Below, one piece after another: positions 1-9,010 of a stretch of 64,000 nt of DNA. A program made the translations under genes and the position numbers. The stretch is taken from the NCBI RefSeq assembly GCF_014217835.1, contig NZ_CP055263.1, forward strand, positions 1,893,501 through 1,957,500, written 5' to 3'. The stretch comes from Metabacillus sp. KUDC1714. Lineage in GTDB: Bacteria; Bacillota; Bacilli; Bacillales; Bacillaceae. The first letter of the stretch is position 1. Every line of letters begins with the position of its first letter. The notes below the pieces were generated by a model. The model made no database searches, was not told where the DNA came from, and saw only the letters and a program-made list of their open reading frames with translations.

Positions 1-136
1 GGCTTCGCGTGGGATTAACCTTCACTGGGCTTTCCAATACTCTAGACTTAGACTCTTTTCCAAAAAAAGAGCGCATTTCCAAAGCACACAAAGAACTTTC
101 GTCATCAGGATAGGAGTAAGTATATACATAATTCAT
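1..136 (-). CDS. Partial CDS: N-terminus of a TRM11/THUMP-like SAM-dependent RNA methyltransferase
   Basis: The minus strand is open from an ATG at 136-134 to the left window edge, giving 45 residues that begin MNYVYTY and contain the segments SSLCALEMRSFFG and PVKVNPTRS. From memory, this opening (MNYxYTY, a Cys-Leu-x-x-x-E-M-R-S-x-F-G block, then a DPSRS-like block) is typical of Bacillus proteins annotated as TRM11-family or THUMP-like methyltransferases that modify tRNA or rRNA. The catalytic domain lies outside the window. The ribosome-binding site is weak (a purine-rich AAAGAC). The call rests on recalled family resemblance, so the product is less certain than the existence of the gene. 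Confidence 0.55.
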   Translation of the reverse strand, partial: MNYVYTYSYPDDESSLCALEMRSFFGKESKSRVLESPVKVNPTRS

Positions 137-630
137 TTTTGGGTCTTTATTGTCCAATTAATTTTCATCCTTTAATAATCTATTTCAGCTTCACTTCATG
201 CGATATTAATTGATTATCACAATCGTTACCTGTTCATTTCTTGTTTCATTATAACAAGAAGTGAACCTTTGCCAAAACGTTCACTGTTGATTTTGGCACT
301 TTGTTGGTTAGGGCGTAAGACGGGAGTCCGCTTCAGGACCGCTTTAACATTTAATACGAAGATATGGTTATTAACCAGTTATTTAGGCAACCATATTTTA
401 GGGTACTTACACATCTTCCTTGTTATTATTTATAATTCTTATATAAATCAAGAGCATTTTATTTTTCTAAAAATACCGGTTTATTGAGAAATCTAGATAA
501 TAATTGAAAATTTAAGTTTTACCACCAAAATCAATTTAGATCGTTTTAGAAATACCTTGCATTTCACAAGACCTACCAGTGTTGATACACAAAAGTGATT
601 TAAATATCTTCCGAAGATTGAGTATTATCC
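137..630. other. Intergenic stretch without a supportable gene
   Basis: This AT-rich gap separates the divergent methyltransferase fragment from ahpC. A 72-codon open frame at 269-487 has no ribosome-binding site and a composition like random AT-rich sequence, so it is not called. No clear hairpin or repeat was seen. Confidence 0.5.
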
Positions 631-685
631 TTGACAAAATAATGAGGTTTATATAATAATTAATTTTGAATTAGAATTATTATTT
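631..685 (+). promoter_or_regulatory. ahpC promoter with PerR-like box
   Basis: TTGACA at 631-636 is followed by TATAAT at 652-657 (15-bp spacer) or the alternative TAATAA at 654-659 (17-bp spacer). Just downstream, 671-685 reads TTAGAATTATTATTT, matching 12 of 15 positions of the B. subtilis PerR consensus TTATAATTATTATAA. A PerR box over the start of transcription is how ahpCF is controlled in B. subtilis: repression by PerR with metal, relief by peroxide. Binding here is inferred. Confidence 0.6.
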
Positions 686-804
686 ATAACTAATAAAAAC
701 TAAGAAGAAATTATAATTAGTTATTGGTTATTTATAGTTTTGACTATCTGTCCAAAACTAGCTATTAAAAAATTCTCAAATACACACTAGGAGGAACATT
801 TACT

Positions 805-1368
805 ATGTCTCTAATTGGAAAAGAAGTACAACCATTCAACGCACAAGCTTATTATAACGGAGATTTTATCCAAGTTACTGAGGAAAACCTAAAAGGAAAG
901 TGGAGCGTAGTTTGCTTTTATCCAGCAGACTTTACATTCGTATGCCCTACTGAGCTTGAAGACCTTCAAAATCAATACGCAACGCTAAAAGAACTTGGAG
1001 TTGAGGTATACTCTGTTTCAACTGATACTCATTTTACACATAAAGCATGGCATGATCACTCAGAAGCAATTGGCAAAATCGAATATGTTATGATTGGTGA
1101 CCCTTCACAAAAAATCTCTCGCAACTTCGATGTATTAAACGAAGAAGAAGGTCTTGCTGATCGTGGAACTTTCATCATCGATCCAGACGGTATCGTTCAA
1201 GCTGTTGAAATCAATGCGGGTGGAATTGGCCGTGATGCAAGTACGCTTGTTAATAAAATTAAAGCAGCACAATATGTACGCAACAATCCAGGTGAAGTTT
1301 GCCCGGCAAAATGGCAAGAAGGTTCTGCAACATTAAAGCCAAGCCTTGACCTTGTAGGGAAAATTTAA
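805..1368 (+). CDS. ahpC: Alkyl hydroperoxide reductase subunit C (peroxiredoxin)
   Basis: A 187-residue typical 2-Cys peroxiredoxin that reduces H2O2, organic hydroperoxides and peroxynitrite in the cytosol. The peroxidatic Cys47 sits in FTFVCPTE and the resolving Cys166 in EVCPAKW, so both catalytic residues are present and the length is standard for AhpC. The ATG is preceded by AGGAGG at 789-794. AhpF, encoded 14 bp downstream, is its electron donor, so the two form one operon under the PerR-like promoter. In B. subtilis ahpCF also lies beside the gnt operon, as here. Confidence 0.97.
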   Translation: MSLIGKEVQPFNAQAYYNGDFIQVTEENLKGKWSVVCFYPADFTFVCPTELEDLQNQYATLKELGVEVYSVSTDTHFTHKAWHDHSEAIGKIEYVMIGDPSQKISRNFDVLNEEEGLADRGTFIIDPDGIVQAVEINAGGIGRDASTLVNKIKAAQYVRNNPGEVCPAKWQEGSATLKPSLDLVGKI

Positions 1369-1382
1369 GGAGTAAGAGATTA

Positions 1383-2912
1383 ATGATACTAGATGCAGAT
1401 ATTAAAGCACAATTAGCCCAATATCTTGAACTGATGGAAGGTAATGTGCTTCTCAAAGTTAGCGCAGGATCTGATGACGTTTCACGTGACATGTTGGCTT
1501 TAGTCGATGAATTAGCCACTATGTCATCAAAAATTAAAGTTGAGAACTCAGAATTACCAAAAACACCAAGCTTTAGTGTGAACCGTATCGGCGAAGACAC
1601 TGGGGTAACTTTTGCTGGTATCCCTCTTGGACACGAATTTACTTCATTAGTACTTGCTTTACTGCAAGTGAGTGGAAGAGCTCCAAAGGTTGAACAAAAC
1701 GTAATTGATCAAATTAAAAGTATTAAAGGTGAATATCACTTTGAATCTTACATCAGCCTAAGCTGTCACAACTGCCCTGATGTTGTACAAGCTCTGAACT
1801 TGATGAGCATTTTAAACCCTGGCATTACCCACACAATGATTGATGGTGCAGCGTTTAAAGAAGAGGTTGAAAGCAAAGGCATCATGGCTGTACCAACAGT
1901 GTTCCTCAATGGAGATTCCTTCGGTAGTGGTCGTATGTCACTAGAGGAGATCCTTGCTAAGGTAGGTAGTACTCCAAATGCTTCAGAGTTTGCCGATAAG
2001 GATCCATTTGATGTGCTTGTTGTTGGAGGCGGACCAGCGGGTGCGAGTGCAGCAATCTATGCAGCACGCAAAGGCATTCGTACAGGTATTGTCGCTGAAC
2101 GCTTTGGCGGTCAAATCATGGACACGGTGGGCATTGAAAACTTTATTAGTATGAAATACACTGAAGGTCCTAAACTTGCTGCAAGCCTTGAAGAACATGT
2201 GAAAGAGTACGACATTGATGTCATGAACTTGCAGCGTGCCAAACGCTTAGAAAAGAATGACCTCATTGAAATTGAATTGGAAAATGGTGCAGTTCTTAAA
2301 AGTAAAACCGTGATCCTTTCAACAGGTGCTCGTTGGCGAAATGTTGGTGTACCTGGCGAAGCTGAATTTAAGAATAAAGGTGTAGCATACTGTCCTCACT
2401 GTGATGGTCCATTGTTTGCTGGAAAACACGTTGCTGTTATTGGTGGCGGTAATTCTGGTATTGAAGCGGCAATTGATCTTGCAGGAATTGTGAAGCATGT
2501 TACAGTTCTCGAATTTATGCCAGAACTTAAAGCTGATTCTGTTCTACAAGAACGTTTATACAGTCTGCCTAATGTAACGGTCCTAAAAAATGTTCAAACA
2601 AAAGAAATTACCGGTACCGACAAGGTAAACGGTGTTACCTATATTGATCGTGAAACAGGGGCTGAGCAGCATATTGAATTAGCTGGAGTATTTGTTCAAA
2701 TCGGTTTAGTACCAAATACCGATTGGTTAGGTGAAACGATTGAACGTACGAGAATCGGTGAGATTGTAGTAGATAATCACGGAGCAACAAACATTCCAGG
2801 AGTATTTGCTGCAGGTGACTGCACGAATAATCCATATAAGCAAATCATTATTTCGATGGGATCAGGCGCGACTGCATCATTAGGTGCATTTGACTATCTT
2901 ATCCGTAATTAA
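1383..2912 (+). CDS. ahpF: Alkyl hydroperoxide reductase subunit F (NADH:peroxiredoxin reductase)
   Basis: A 509-residue flavoprotein that passes electrons from NADH through FAD and two disulfide centres to AhpC. The N-terminal tandem thioredoxin-like domain carries CHNC at residues 128-131. The FAD-binding GGGPAG lies near 215-220, the thioredoxin-reductase-type active site CPHC at 337-340 and the NADH-binding GGGNSG near 354-359. All redox cysteines are intact. An AAGGAG at the end of ahpC serves as ribosome-binding site. A strong terminator follows, so the operon is ahpC-ahpF only. Confidence 0.97.
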   Translation: MILDADIKAQLAQYLELMEGNVLLKVSAGSDDVSRDMLALVDELATMSSKIKVENSELPKTPSFSVNRIGEDTGVTFAGIPLGHEFTSLVLALLQVSGRAPKVEQNVIDQIKSIKGEYHFESYISLSCHNCPDVVQALNLMSILNPGITHTMIDGAAFKEEVESKGIMAVPTVFLNGDSFGSGRMSLEEILAKVGSTPNASEFADKDPFDVLVVGGGPAGASAAIYAARKGIRTGIVAERFGGQIMDTVGIENFISMKYTEGPKLAASLEEHVKEYDIDVMNLQRAKRLEKNDLIEIELENGAVLKSKTVILSTGARWRNVGVPGEAEFKNKGVAYCPHCDGPLFAGKHVAVIGGGNSGIEAAIDLAGIVKHVTVLEFMPELKADSVLQERLYSLPNVTVLKNVQTKEITGTDKVNGVTYIDRETGAEQHIELAGVFVQIGLVPNTDWLGETIERTRIGEIVVDNHGATNIPGVFAAGDCTNNPYKQIIISMGSGATASLGAFDYLIRN

Positions 2913-2921
2913 TAATAATTT

Positions 2922-2967
2922 AGAAAGTCACTTATCTCACTATAGATAAGTGACTTTCTTCTTTTTA
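2922..2967 (+). terminator. Intrinsic terminator of ahpCF
   Basis: Perfect 16-bp inverted repeat (2922-2937 with 2944-2959), 6-nt loop, followed by TTCTTTTT. Confidence 0.92.
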
Positions 2968-3235
2968 AGACCTTTTTTTCTACTAGTTTATGATTTTGGG
3001 ACTTACTTAGTTCAACTACTTATCAATAAGTAGGTTCTTGCTAAGTTACAAAGAGACCCTCAGGATAACTTCATCATCTTTAGCCACATATATTTGTCAC
3101 ATTTTTCTTCAACTCCCCTTCTAGGTGTTTTTCATTCATTTTTATTACTATCTAAATCCAAACTTAAGTTTTTAGTCTATGTATCACCATTCGTTTTTTG
3201 TCAAACATTATATGATATAGATTTCATAAAAGGGC
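2968..3235. other. Intergenic stretch upstream of gntR
   Basis: No gene is visible. An 8-bp inverted repeat CTACTTAT/ATAAGTAG nested inside ACTTAG/CTAAGT at about 3003-3046 could form a small cruciform of unknown role. Confidence 0.4.
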
Positions 3236-3279
3236 TTGCAAAACTTAAAATCTTAGATATAATACTTGTATACAAGTAT
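3236..3279 (+). promoter_or_regulatory. gnt operon promoter and GntR operator
   Basis: TTGCAA at 3236-3241 and TATAAT at 3258-3263 are separated by 16 bp. Overlapping the -10 end and the expected transcription start is the perfect 18-bp palindrome ATACTTGTATACAAGTAT at 3262-3279. As far as I recall this is identical to the GntR operator of the B. subtilis gnt operon, where gluconate releases the repressor. Confidence 0.88.
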
Positions 3280-3306
3280 ACTTGGATGAAAGCAAGAGGT
3301 GAGTTT

Positions 3307-4038
3307 ATGACTGAATCTAGCGAATTTCTATACCCTGCAAAATGGCTTGCAAAAGCTTCTGCTGGTACTCGGGTAACATCTGAGCTTAGAATGAGAATTA
3401 TTTCAGGTATGATTGAAAGCGGAACCATTTTATCTGAAAATAAATTAGCTGCAGATTTTACTGTAAGTCGGTCACCCGTTCGTGAAGCGTTAAAAATACT
3501 TGCTTCCGAAAATATGATACGTTTAGAAAGAATGGGTGCAGTTGTCATTGGTATAACCCAAAAAGAGATTAAGGAAATTTATGATGTACGTTTACTTATA
3601 GAATCGTTTGTATTTGAACGGCTTGTAAAGATGGACATAAATGAATTAGTAATGGAACTTAGTAAAATACTTGAAATGATGAAGGTCGCGATAAAATACC
3701 AGGATGCCGATGAATTCGCATATCAGGATGTCCTATTCCATGAAACAATTATAAAAGCAATTAATCATTCCTATATCCAAATGATTTGGGATAATTTAAA
3801 ACCTGTTATGGAAGGCTTCATTCTTTTATCCATGCGCGTCCGTTTTAAAGAAAAGTATGAAGACTTTACACGGATTTTGAAAAATCATGAGCTGTATATT
3901 GAAGCGATAAAAACAAAAGATAGGGCCCGAATGGTTGAGTCCTTACACCAAAACTTTGATGATGTTCAAGGAAAAGTAGAAGACCTATGGATGTCACAAC
4001 AAATGTTATCTAAAGGAGTAGAGCATGAAAATGACTAG
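3307..4038 (+). CDS. gntR: Gluconate operon repressor GntR
   Basis: A GntR-family (FadR subfamily) regulator of 243 residues. The winged helix-turn-helix lies at about residues 25-85, including the recognition stretch SRSPVREALKIL, followed by an all-helical FCD effector domain that binds gluconate in the B. subtilis homologue. The frame is open upstream to 3094, but the ATG at 3307 has a good ribosome-binding site (AGAGGTG, 6-nt spacing) and lies downstream of the promoter and operator, which the longer frame would overlap. It is the first gene of gntRKPZ and should be autoregulated. Its stop overlaps the gntK start. Confidence 0.93.
   Translation: MTESSEFLYPAKWLAKASAGTRVTSELRMRIISGMIESGTILSENKLAADFTVSRSPVREALKILASENMIRLERMGAVVIGITQKEIKEIYDVRLLIESFVFERLVKMDINELVMELSKILEMMKVAIKYQDADEFAYQDVLFHETIIKAINHSYIQMIWDNLKPVMEGFILLSMRVRFKEKYEDFTRILKNHELYIEAIKTKDRARMVESLHQNFDDVQGKVEDLWMSQQMLSKGVEHEND
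3414..3427 (+). promoter_or_regulatory. CcpA catabolite-responsive element inside gntR
   Basis: TGAAAGCGGAACCA matches the cre consensus TGNAARCGNWWNCA at every position. It lies about 110 bp into gntR, where the B. subtilis gnt cre also lies, so CcpA roadblock repression by preferred sugars is likely. Confidence 0.75.
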
Positions 4039-5572
4039 CTATATGTTAGGTATAGATATCGGTACCACGAGTACGAAAGCAGTTTTATTCACGAAAAAAG
4101 GTGAAGTCATCGGACAAGAGAATATAGGATACCCTCTTTACACACCGGATATTTCAACAGCTGAACAAGATCCAGAGCAAATTTTTCAGGCTGTTTTGCA
4201 AGCCGTTTCAAATATTATGAAAGCCCATCCACAGAAAAAGCCATCGTTTATTTCATTTAGCAGTGCGATGCATAGTGTTATCGCCATGGATAAAAATGAT
4301 CAGCCGCTAACGCCATGTATTACCTGGGCTGATAATCGGAGTGAAGCTTGGGCACATAAAATAAAGGATGAACTGAATGGACATGAAATCTACAAGCGCA
4401 CTGGGACACCGATTCACCCTATGTCCCCTCTCACCAAAATTGCTTGGATTGTAAATGAACGTCCTGAAATCGCTAACAAAACGAAAAAATATATTGGAAT
4501 TAAAGAATATATCTTTCATAAATTTTTTAAACAATATGTTGTCGATCATTCCCTTGCTTCAGCGATGGGCATGATGAATCTTCAAACATTGGATTGGGAT
4601 AAAGAGGCGTTGAAGGTTGCAGGTGTGACTCAAGCGCATTTATCTGAGCTTGTTCCTACTACAAAGGTCTTTAACAACTGCGATCCAGATTTAGCACAGC
4701 AAATTGGGATCGATTCCACAACATCATTTGTTATCGGTGCGAGTGACGGAGTGCTTTCCAACCTAGGTGTAAACGCTATAAAAAAAGGTGAAATTGCGAT
4801 CACAATCGGGACAAGCGGTGCAATTCGAACCATTATTGATCAGCCACAAACTGATGAAAAGGAACGGATTTTTTGCTATTGTCTCACAGAAAAGCATTGG
4901 GTAATTGGCGGACCGGTAAACAATGGTGGGATGGTCCTGCGCTGGATTAGAGATGAATTTGCCTCTTCAGAAATAGAAACAGCGAAACGTCTAGGAATTG
5001 ACCCATATGAAGTATTAACGAAAATTGCTGAACGTGTACGACCAGGCGCCGATGGATTATTATTTCATCCATATTTAGCCGGTGAACGCGCTCCGCTATG
5101 GAATCCGGATGTGCGTGGCTCCTTTTTCGGCTTAACGATGTCACATAAGAAAGAACATATGATTCGAGCAGCACTAGAAGGAGTTATATATAATTTATAC
5201 ACTGTGTTTTTAGCCTTAACCGAATGCATGGACGGTCCAGTAACACGGATTCAGGCAACTGGAGGTTTCGCAAGATCTGATGTTTGGCGACAAATGATGT
5301 CCGATATATTTGAATCTGAAGTAGTCGTTCCAGAAAGCTACGAAAGTTCTTGCCTAGGAGCATGTATTTTAGGACTATATGCAATTGGAGAAATCGATTC
5401 CTTTGAGATTGTTACTGAAATGATTGGCAGCACTTACGCACACACACCAAACGAAGCTGCCTCAAAAGAGTACAGGGAGCTGCTTCCAATTTTTATTAAC
5501 CTATCAAGAGTCTTAACAGAGGATTATTCTCGAATTGCAAATTACCAAAGAAGTTTAATTAATAACAACTAG
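4025..5572 (+). CDS. gntK: Gluconate kinase (FGGY family)
   Basis: A 515-residue FGGY carbohydrate kinase that phosphorylates gluconate to 6-phosphogluconate with ATP. The N-terminal phosphate-binding motif GIDIGTTSTK is at residues 9-18, the second ATPase motif includes IGTSGAIR, and the C-terminal ATGGFARS adenosine motif is present. The start overlaps the last 14 bases of gntR; AAGGAG at 4013-4018 is 6 nt from this ATG, which favours it over a second ATG six bases later. Context (repressor before, permease and 6-phosphogluconate dehydrogenase after) fixes gluconate as the substrate. Confidence 0.95.
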   Translation: MKMTSYMLGIDIGTTSTKAVLFTKKGEVIGQENIGYPLYTPDISTAEQDPEQIFQAVLQAVSNIMKAHPQKKPSFISFSSAMHSVIAMDKNDQPLTPCITWADNRSEAWAHKIKDELNGHEIYKRTGTPIHPMSPLTKIAWIVNERPEIANKTKKYIGIKEYIFHKFFKQYVVDHSLASAMGMMNLQTLDWDKEALKVAGVTQAHLSELVPTTKVFNNCDPDLAQQIGIDSTTSFVIGASDGVLSNLGVNAIKKGEIAITIGTSGAIRTIIDQPQTDEKERIFCYCLTEKHWVIGGPVNNGGMVLRWIRDEFASSEIETAKRLGIDPYEVLTKIAERVRPGADGLLFHPYLAGERAPLWNPDVRGSFFGLTMSHKKEHMIRAALEGVIYNLYTVFLALTECMDGPVTRIQATGGFARSDVWRQMMSDIFESEVVVPESYESSCLGACILGLYAIGEIDSFEIVTEMIGSTYAHTPNEAASKEYRELLPIFINLSRVLTEDYSRIANYQRSLINNN

Positions 5573-5598
5573 ATAAAACGGGAGTAGGAGGAATTATC

Positions 5599-6945
5599 AT
5601 GCCTTTAGTTATAGTCGCAATAGGGATCGTAGCCTTACTGATCTTAATCATGGGCTTAAAATTAAACACGTTTATTTCGTTAATCATTGTATCATTTGGG
5701 GTTGCTTTAGCACTTGGCATGCCACTGGAGCAAATTGTTAAAACAATTGAAGCAGGATTGGGTGGAACACTTGGTCATTTGGCCCTAATATTTGGACTTG
5801 GAGCAATGTTAGGTAAGTTAATTGCCGATTCTGGCGGTGCTCAACGGATTGCGATGACCCTTGTAAACAAATTTGGAGAAAAAAATATTCAATGGGCTGT
5901 CGTCGTAGCATCATTCATTATCGGTATTGCATTATTTTTTGAAGTAGGATTAGTGTTATTAATTCCAATTGTATTTGCCATTTCGAAAGAATTGAGAATT
6001 TCAATCTTGTATCTAGGTATTCCAATGGTTGCTGCTTTATCAGTAACACATGGTTTCTTACCGCCACACCCAGGACCAACCGTTATTGCTGGTGAATATG
6101 GTGCAAATCTTGGTGAGGTTTTACTTTACGGATTCATTATCGCGGTTCCAACGGTTATTTTAGCAGGACCAATCTTTACAAAGCTGGCTAAAAAGCTTGT
6201 ACCTGAATCATTTTCTAAAACAGGCAGTATTTCTTCTTTAGGAGAACAAAAAGTATTTAAGCTTGAAGACACACCTGGTTTTGGGATCAGTGTTTTTACT
6301 GCAATGCTTCCTGTTATTTTAATGTCAATCGCTACGATTATTACACTGCTTCAAAAAACTTTAGGTTTTGAAGATAATAGTATACTTGCCATTATTCGCT
6401 TTATTGGTGATGCATCTACTTCTATGTTAATTTCCTTATTAGTTGCAGTCTATACGATGGGAATAGCAAGAAAGATTCCAATAAAAGAAGTCATGGAGTC
6501 TTGTACACAAGCAATCTTGCATATTGGGATGATGCTCTTAATTATCGGGGGCGGCGGAGCCTTCAAACAAGTATTAATTGATGGCGGTGTTGGTGACTAT
6601 GTCGCTGAATTATTTAAAGATACGACACTATCACCAATCCTGCTAGCATGGATCATCGCTGCCATCTTGCGTATTGCTTTAGGGTCTGCCACTGTTGCAG
6701 CTTTAACGACTGCTGGATTGGTAATTCCAATGTTAGGTCAAGCTGACGTGAACCTAGCCTTAGTAGTACTAGCAACAGGAGCAGGAAGCTTAATTGCTTC
6801 ACATGTTAATGATGCCGGTTTCTGGATGTTTAAAGAGTATTTTGGTCTAAGCATGAAAGAAACATTTGCTACATGGACATTACTTGAAACCATTATTTCA
6901 GTAGCTGGATTAGTGTTTATCCTTTTACTAAGTTTATTCGTATAA
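5599..6945 (+). CDS. gntP: Gluconate permease (GntP family, proton symporter)
   Basis: A very hydrophobic 448-residue protein, the same length as I recall for B. subtilis GntP, with about 12-14 predicted membrane segments. Characteristic GntP-family stretches include the HGFLPPHPGP loop and the C-terminal GSLIASHVNDAGFW. It imports gluconate across the cytoplasmic membrane by proton symport. The ATG follows a strong GTAGGAGG, 26 bp after gntK. A long stem-loop separates it from gntZ. Confidence 0.95.
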   Translation: MPLVIVAIGIVALLILIMGLKLNTFISLIIVSFGVALALGMPLEQIVKTIEAGLGGTLGHLALIFGLGAMLGKLIADSGGAQRIAMTLVNKFGEKNIQWAVVVASFIIGIALFFEVGLVLLIPIVFAISKELRISILYLGIPMVAALSVTHGFLPPHPGPTVIAGEYGANLGEVLLYGFIIAVPTVILAGPIFTKLAKKLVPESFSKTGSISSLGEQKVFKLEDTPGFGISVFTAMLPVILMSIATIITLLQKTLGFEDNSILAIIRFIGDASTSMLISLLVAVYTMGIARKIPIKEVMESCTQAILHIGMMLLIIGGGGAFKQVLIDGGVGDYVAELFKDTTLSPILLAWIIAAILRIALGSATVAALTTAGLVIPMLGQADVNLALVVLATGAGSLIASHVNDAGFWMFKEYFGLSMKETFATWTLLETIISVAGLVFILLLSLFV

Positions 6946-7002
6946 GCCATTTTTCTAAGAGCTAAAGTCCAACAAGATTTATAACGAAAAGAAGGCCTTT
7001 AC

Positions 7003-7069
7003 AGGCAGTAAGTCCCCTACTTGTTCTCTTAGTATATTCTAAGTCTTTTAAGTAAGGGATTTACTGCCT
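7003..7069 (+). other. Long stem-loop between gntP and gntZ
   Basis: Arms 7003-7022 and 7050-7069 pair over 20 bp with two mismatches or wobbles around a 27-nt loop. No T-run follows, and the gntZ ribosome-binding site lies 14 bp downstream. It may set differential mRNA stability or act as a processing site rather than terminate transcription. Confidence 0.7.
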
Positions 7070-7099
7070 ATTAATCTGAATTAAAAGGAGCAAGAATAA

Positions 7100-8500
7100 A
7101 TGTTTAATACAATTGGTGTTATTGGTTTAGGAGTTATGGGCAGTAATATCGCTCTAAACATGAATAGTAAAGGTGAAAAAGTGGCCGTCTATAATTATAC
7201 AAGGGATTTAACCGATCAACTTGTTCAAAAAAGTAAAGGACAAGCAATCAATCCTTATTACGAAGTTCAAGACTTTGTTCAATCATTAAAAACGCCTAGA
7301 AAGATCTTTCTCATGGTCACTGCAGGCAAAGCAATCGATTCTGTAATAGATTCATTAATCCCTTTTCTCGAAGCTGGAGATATTATCATGGACGGCGGTA
7401 ACTCCCATTACGAAGATACTGAACGTAGATATGATGAGTTAAAAACTAAAGGAATCGATTATTTAGGAATTGGTATTTCCGGTGGCGAGGTCGGTGCTCT
7501 AAAAGGGCCTTCTATTATGCCTGGTGGCGATAAAGATGCATATGAAAAGGTAGCGCCTATTCTTACAAAAATAGCAGCACAGGTTGAAAATACCCCTTGC
7601 TGTGTTTATATTGGTCCTAAAGGTGCAGGCCACTTTGTGAAAATGGTACATAACGGCATCGAGTATGCGGATATGCAATTAATCGCAGAAGCTTATACGT
7701 TTTTAAGGGAAAGATTGCATTTATCGGTTAATGAAATTGCTGATATCTTTGAAACATGGAATCAGGGTGAACTGAAAAGCTATTTAATTCAAATTACAGC
7801 AGAGATTTTAAAGAAACAAGATGAAGAAACGGGCTTACCAATAATAGATGTTATCCTTGATAAAGTTGGTCAAAAAGGCACGGGTAAATGGACGAGCATT
7901 CAAGCAATTAATAATGGGACCCCATCATCCATTATTACAGAGTCATTGTTTGCACGTTATATCTCCTCTTTAAAAGAGGAAAGAGTCTTTGCGGAAACGA
8001 TTTTGGATGGTCCAGAGATGAAACAGGAAAGTTTAGATAAAGAATTATGGATTGAATATATTAAACAAGCATTATATATGGGTAAGGTTTGTGCTTATAC
8101 ACAAGGATTCACACAATATAAAATGACTTCTGAACTTTACAGCTGGGATCTACCTTTAAAAGATATTGCCCTTATTTTCCGTGGCGGCTGTATCATTCGT
8201 GCTGAATTTTTAAACGTCATTAGTGAAGCATTTCAAGCACAAGCGAATCTTAATAATTTGCTAACTGCCCCATATTTCGCGAAAAAGGTTAAGGAATATC
8301 AAATGGGCTTACGGAAGGTTGTCTGTGAGGGCATCAATTCTGGCATCTCATTTCCATGCTTAAGTGCTTCACTGACTTATTACGATAGCTACCGTACAGG
8401 CAAATCAAATGCAAGCTTACTGCAAGCACAACGTGACTATTTTGGTGCTCATACGTATGAGAGAAATGATATGGAAGGTCTATTTCACACAAAATGGTAA
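7100..8500 (+). CDS. gntZ: 6-phosphogluconate dehydrogenase, decarboxylating (GntZ type)
   Basis: A 466-residue enzyme that oxidatively decarboxylates 6-phosphogluconate to ribulose 5-phosphate. It has the N-terminal Rossmann motif IGLGVMGSN at residues 8-16, the substrate loop GISGGEVGALKGPS, and the catalytic helix GHFVKMVHNGIEY with the conserved Lys, His and Asn. The C-terminal tail ends in HTKW. As last gene of gntRKPZ it feeds gluconate into the pentose phosphate pathway. Whether it prefers NAD or NADP cannot be read from the sequence. The ribosome-binding site is AAAGGAG. Confidence 0.96.
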   Translation: MFNTIGVIGLGVMGSNIALNMNSKGEKVAVYNYTRDLTDQLVQKSKGQAINPYYEVQDFVQSLKTPRKIFLMVTAGKAIDSVIDSLIPFLEAGDIIMDGGNSHYEDTERRYDELKTKGIDYLGIGISGGEVGALKGPSIMPGGDKDAYEKVAPILTKIAAQVENTPCCVYIGPKGAGHFVKMVHNGIEYADMQLIAEAYTFLRERLHLSVNEIADIFETWNQGELKSYLIQITAEILKKQDEETGLPIIDVILDKVGQKGTGKWTSIQAINNGTPSSIITESLFARYISSLKEERVFAETILDGPEMKQESLDKELWIEYIKQALYMGKVCAYTQGFTQYKMTSELYSWDLPLKDIALIFRGGCIIRAEFLNVISEAFQAQANLNNLLTAPYFAKKVKEYQMGLRKVVCEGINSGISFPCLSASLTYYDSYRTGKSNASLLQAQRDYFGAHTYERNDMEGLFHTKW

Positions 8501-8505
8501 GAACA

Positions 8506-8623
8506 AAAGCGCAAGCGCCTTGATCAGCCTCGGGCAATAAGATGATTTAGAATAGAAGGCGTTCTTTGCCTTCAATTCTAAATTAGCTAGACCCTAGAGG
8601 GGCTAGGCGCTGGAGCTGGATGT
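8506..8623. repeat. Type 1 intergenic hairpin repeat, copy A
   Basis: A nested imperfect palindrome starting AAAAGCGCAAGCGCC and ending GGCTAGGCGCTGGAGCTGGA. Inner stem TTTAGAAT (8546-8553) with ATTCTAAA (8575-8582), apical stem GAAGGC/GCCTTC, outer stem GCGCC/GGCGC. Further copies lie at 46491, 47931, 55901 and 56275. This copy is the most diverged in the middle arm. Confidence 0.85.
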
Positions 8624-8677
8624 CGTGCGCTTATCCACAGTTTAAGAATTTTATCATTTCCTAAATGATAATAAAGA

Positions 8678-8723
8678 AGGCAGTCCAAAGGATTTGTAAC
8701 CCTTTTGGACTGCCTCTTTTTTT
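8678..8723 (+). terminator. Terminator after the gnt operon
   Basis: AGGCAGTCCAAAGG (8678-8691) pairs with CCTTTTGGACTGCCT (8701-8715), followed by CTTTTTTT. Confidence 0.88.
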
Positions 8724-9010
8724 CTCTCAAATTTCTTCTAATATTATCTCCTACTTTATAAGCCTTTTGCAATATTATCTACAAGACTTCATTATTTTTG
8801 TGTTATAAACAAAATTTCAAAAGAAATTAGTTTTTTTTGGAAAAGATCCAAAGTTTCCAAATATGCGGAATTAAGAAATAGCTTTTATGTATGATTACTT
8901 ATCCCCTTTTAAATATAATATCTTTTTCTAAAATAAGGCATCCTAATAATAAGAAAAGAGTTTTGGTGAATAAACAGCTTATTATATATGTGTCGAAGGG
9001 AGATCTATTC

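Noticed and set aside
269..487. 72-codon open frame before ahpC
   Set aside because: No ribosome-binding site, AT-driven composition, no recognisable domain.
3094..3306. N-terminal extension of gntR
   Set aside because: It would span the promoter and operator; the ATG at 3307 has a better ribosome-binding site and the expected length.
8631..8639. Single TTATCCACA after the gnt repeat
   Set aside because: An isolated DnaA box is expected by chance at this scale; not called a regulatory site.
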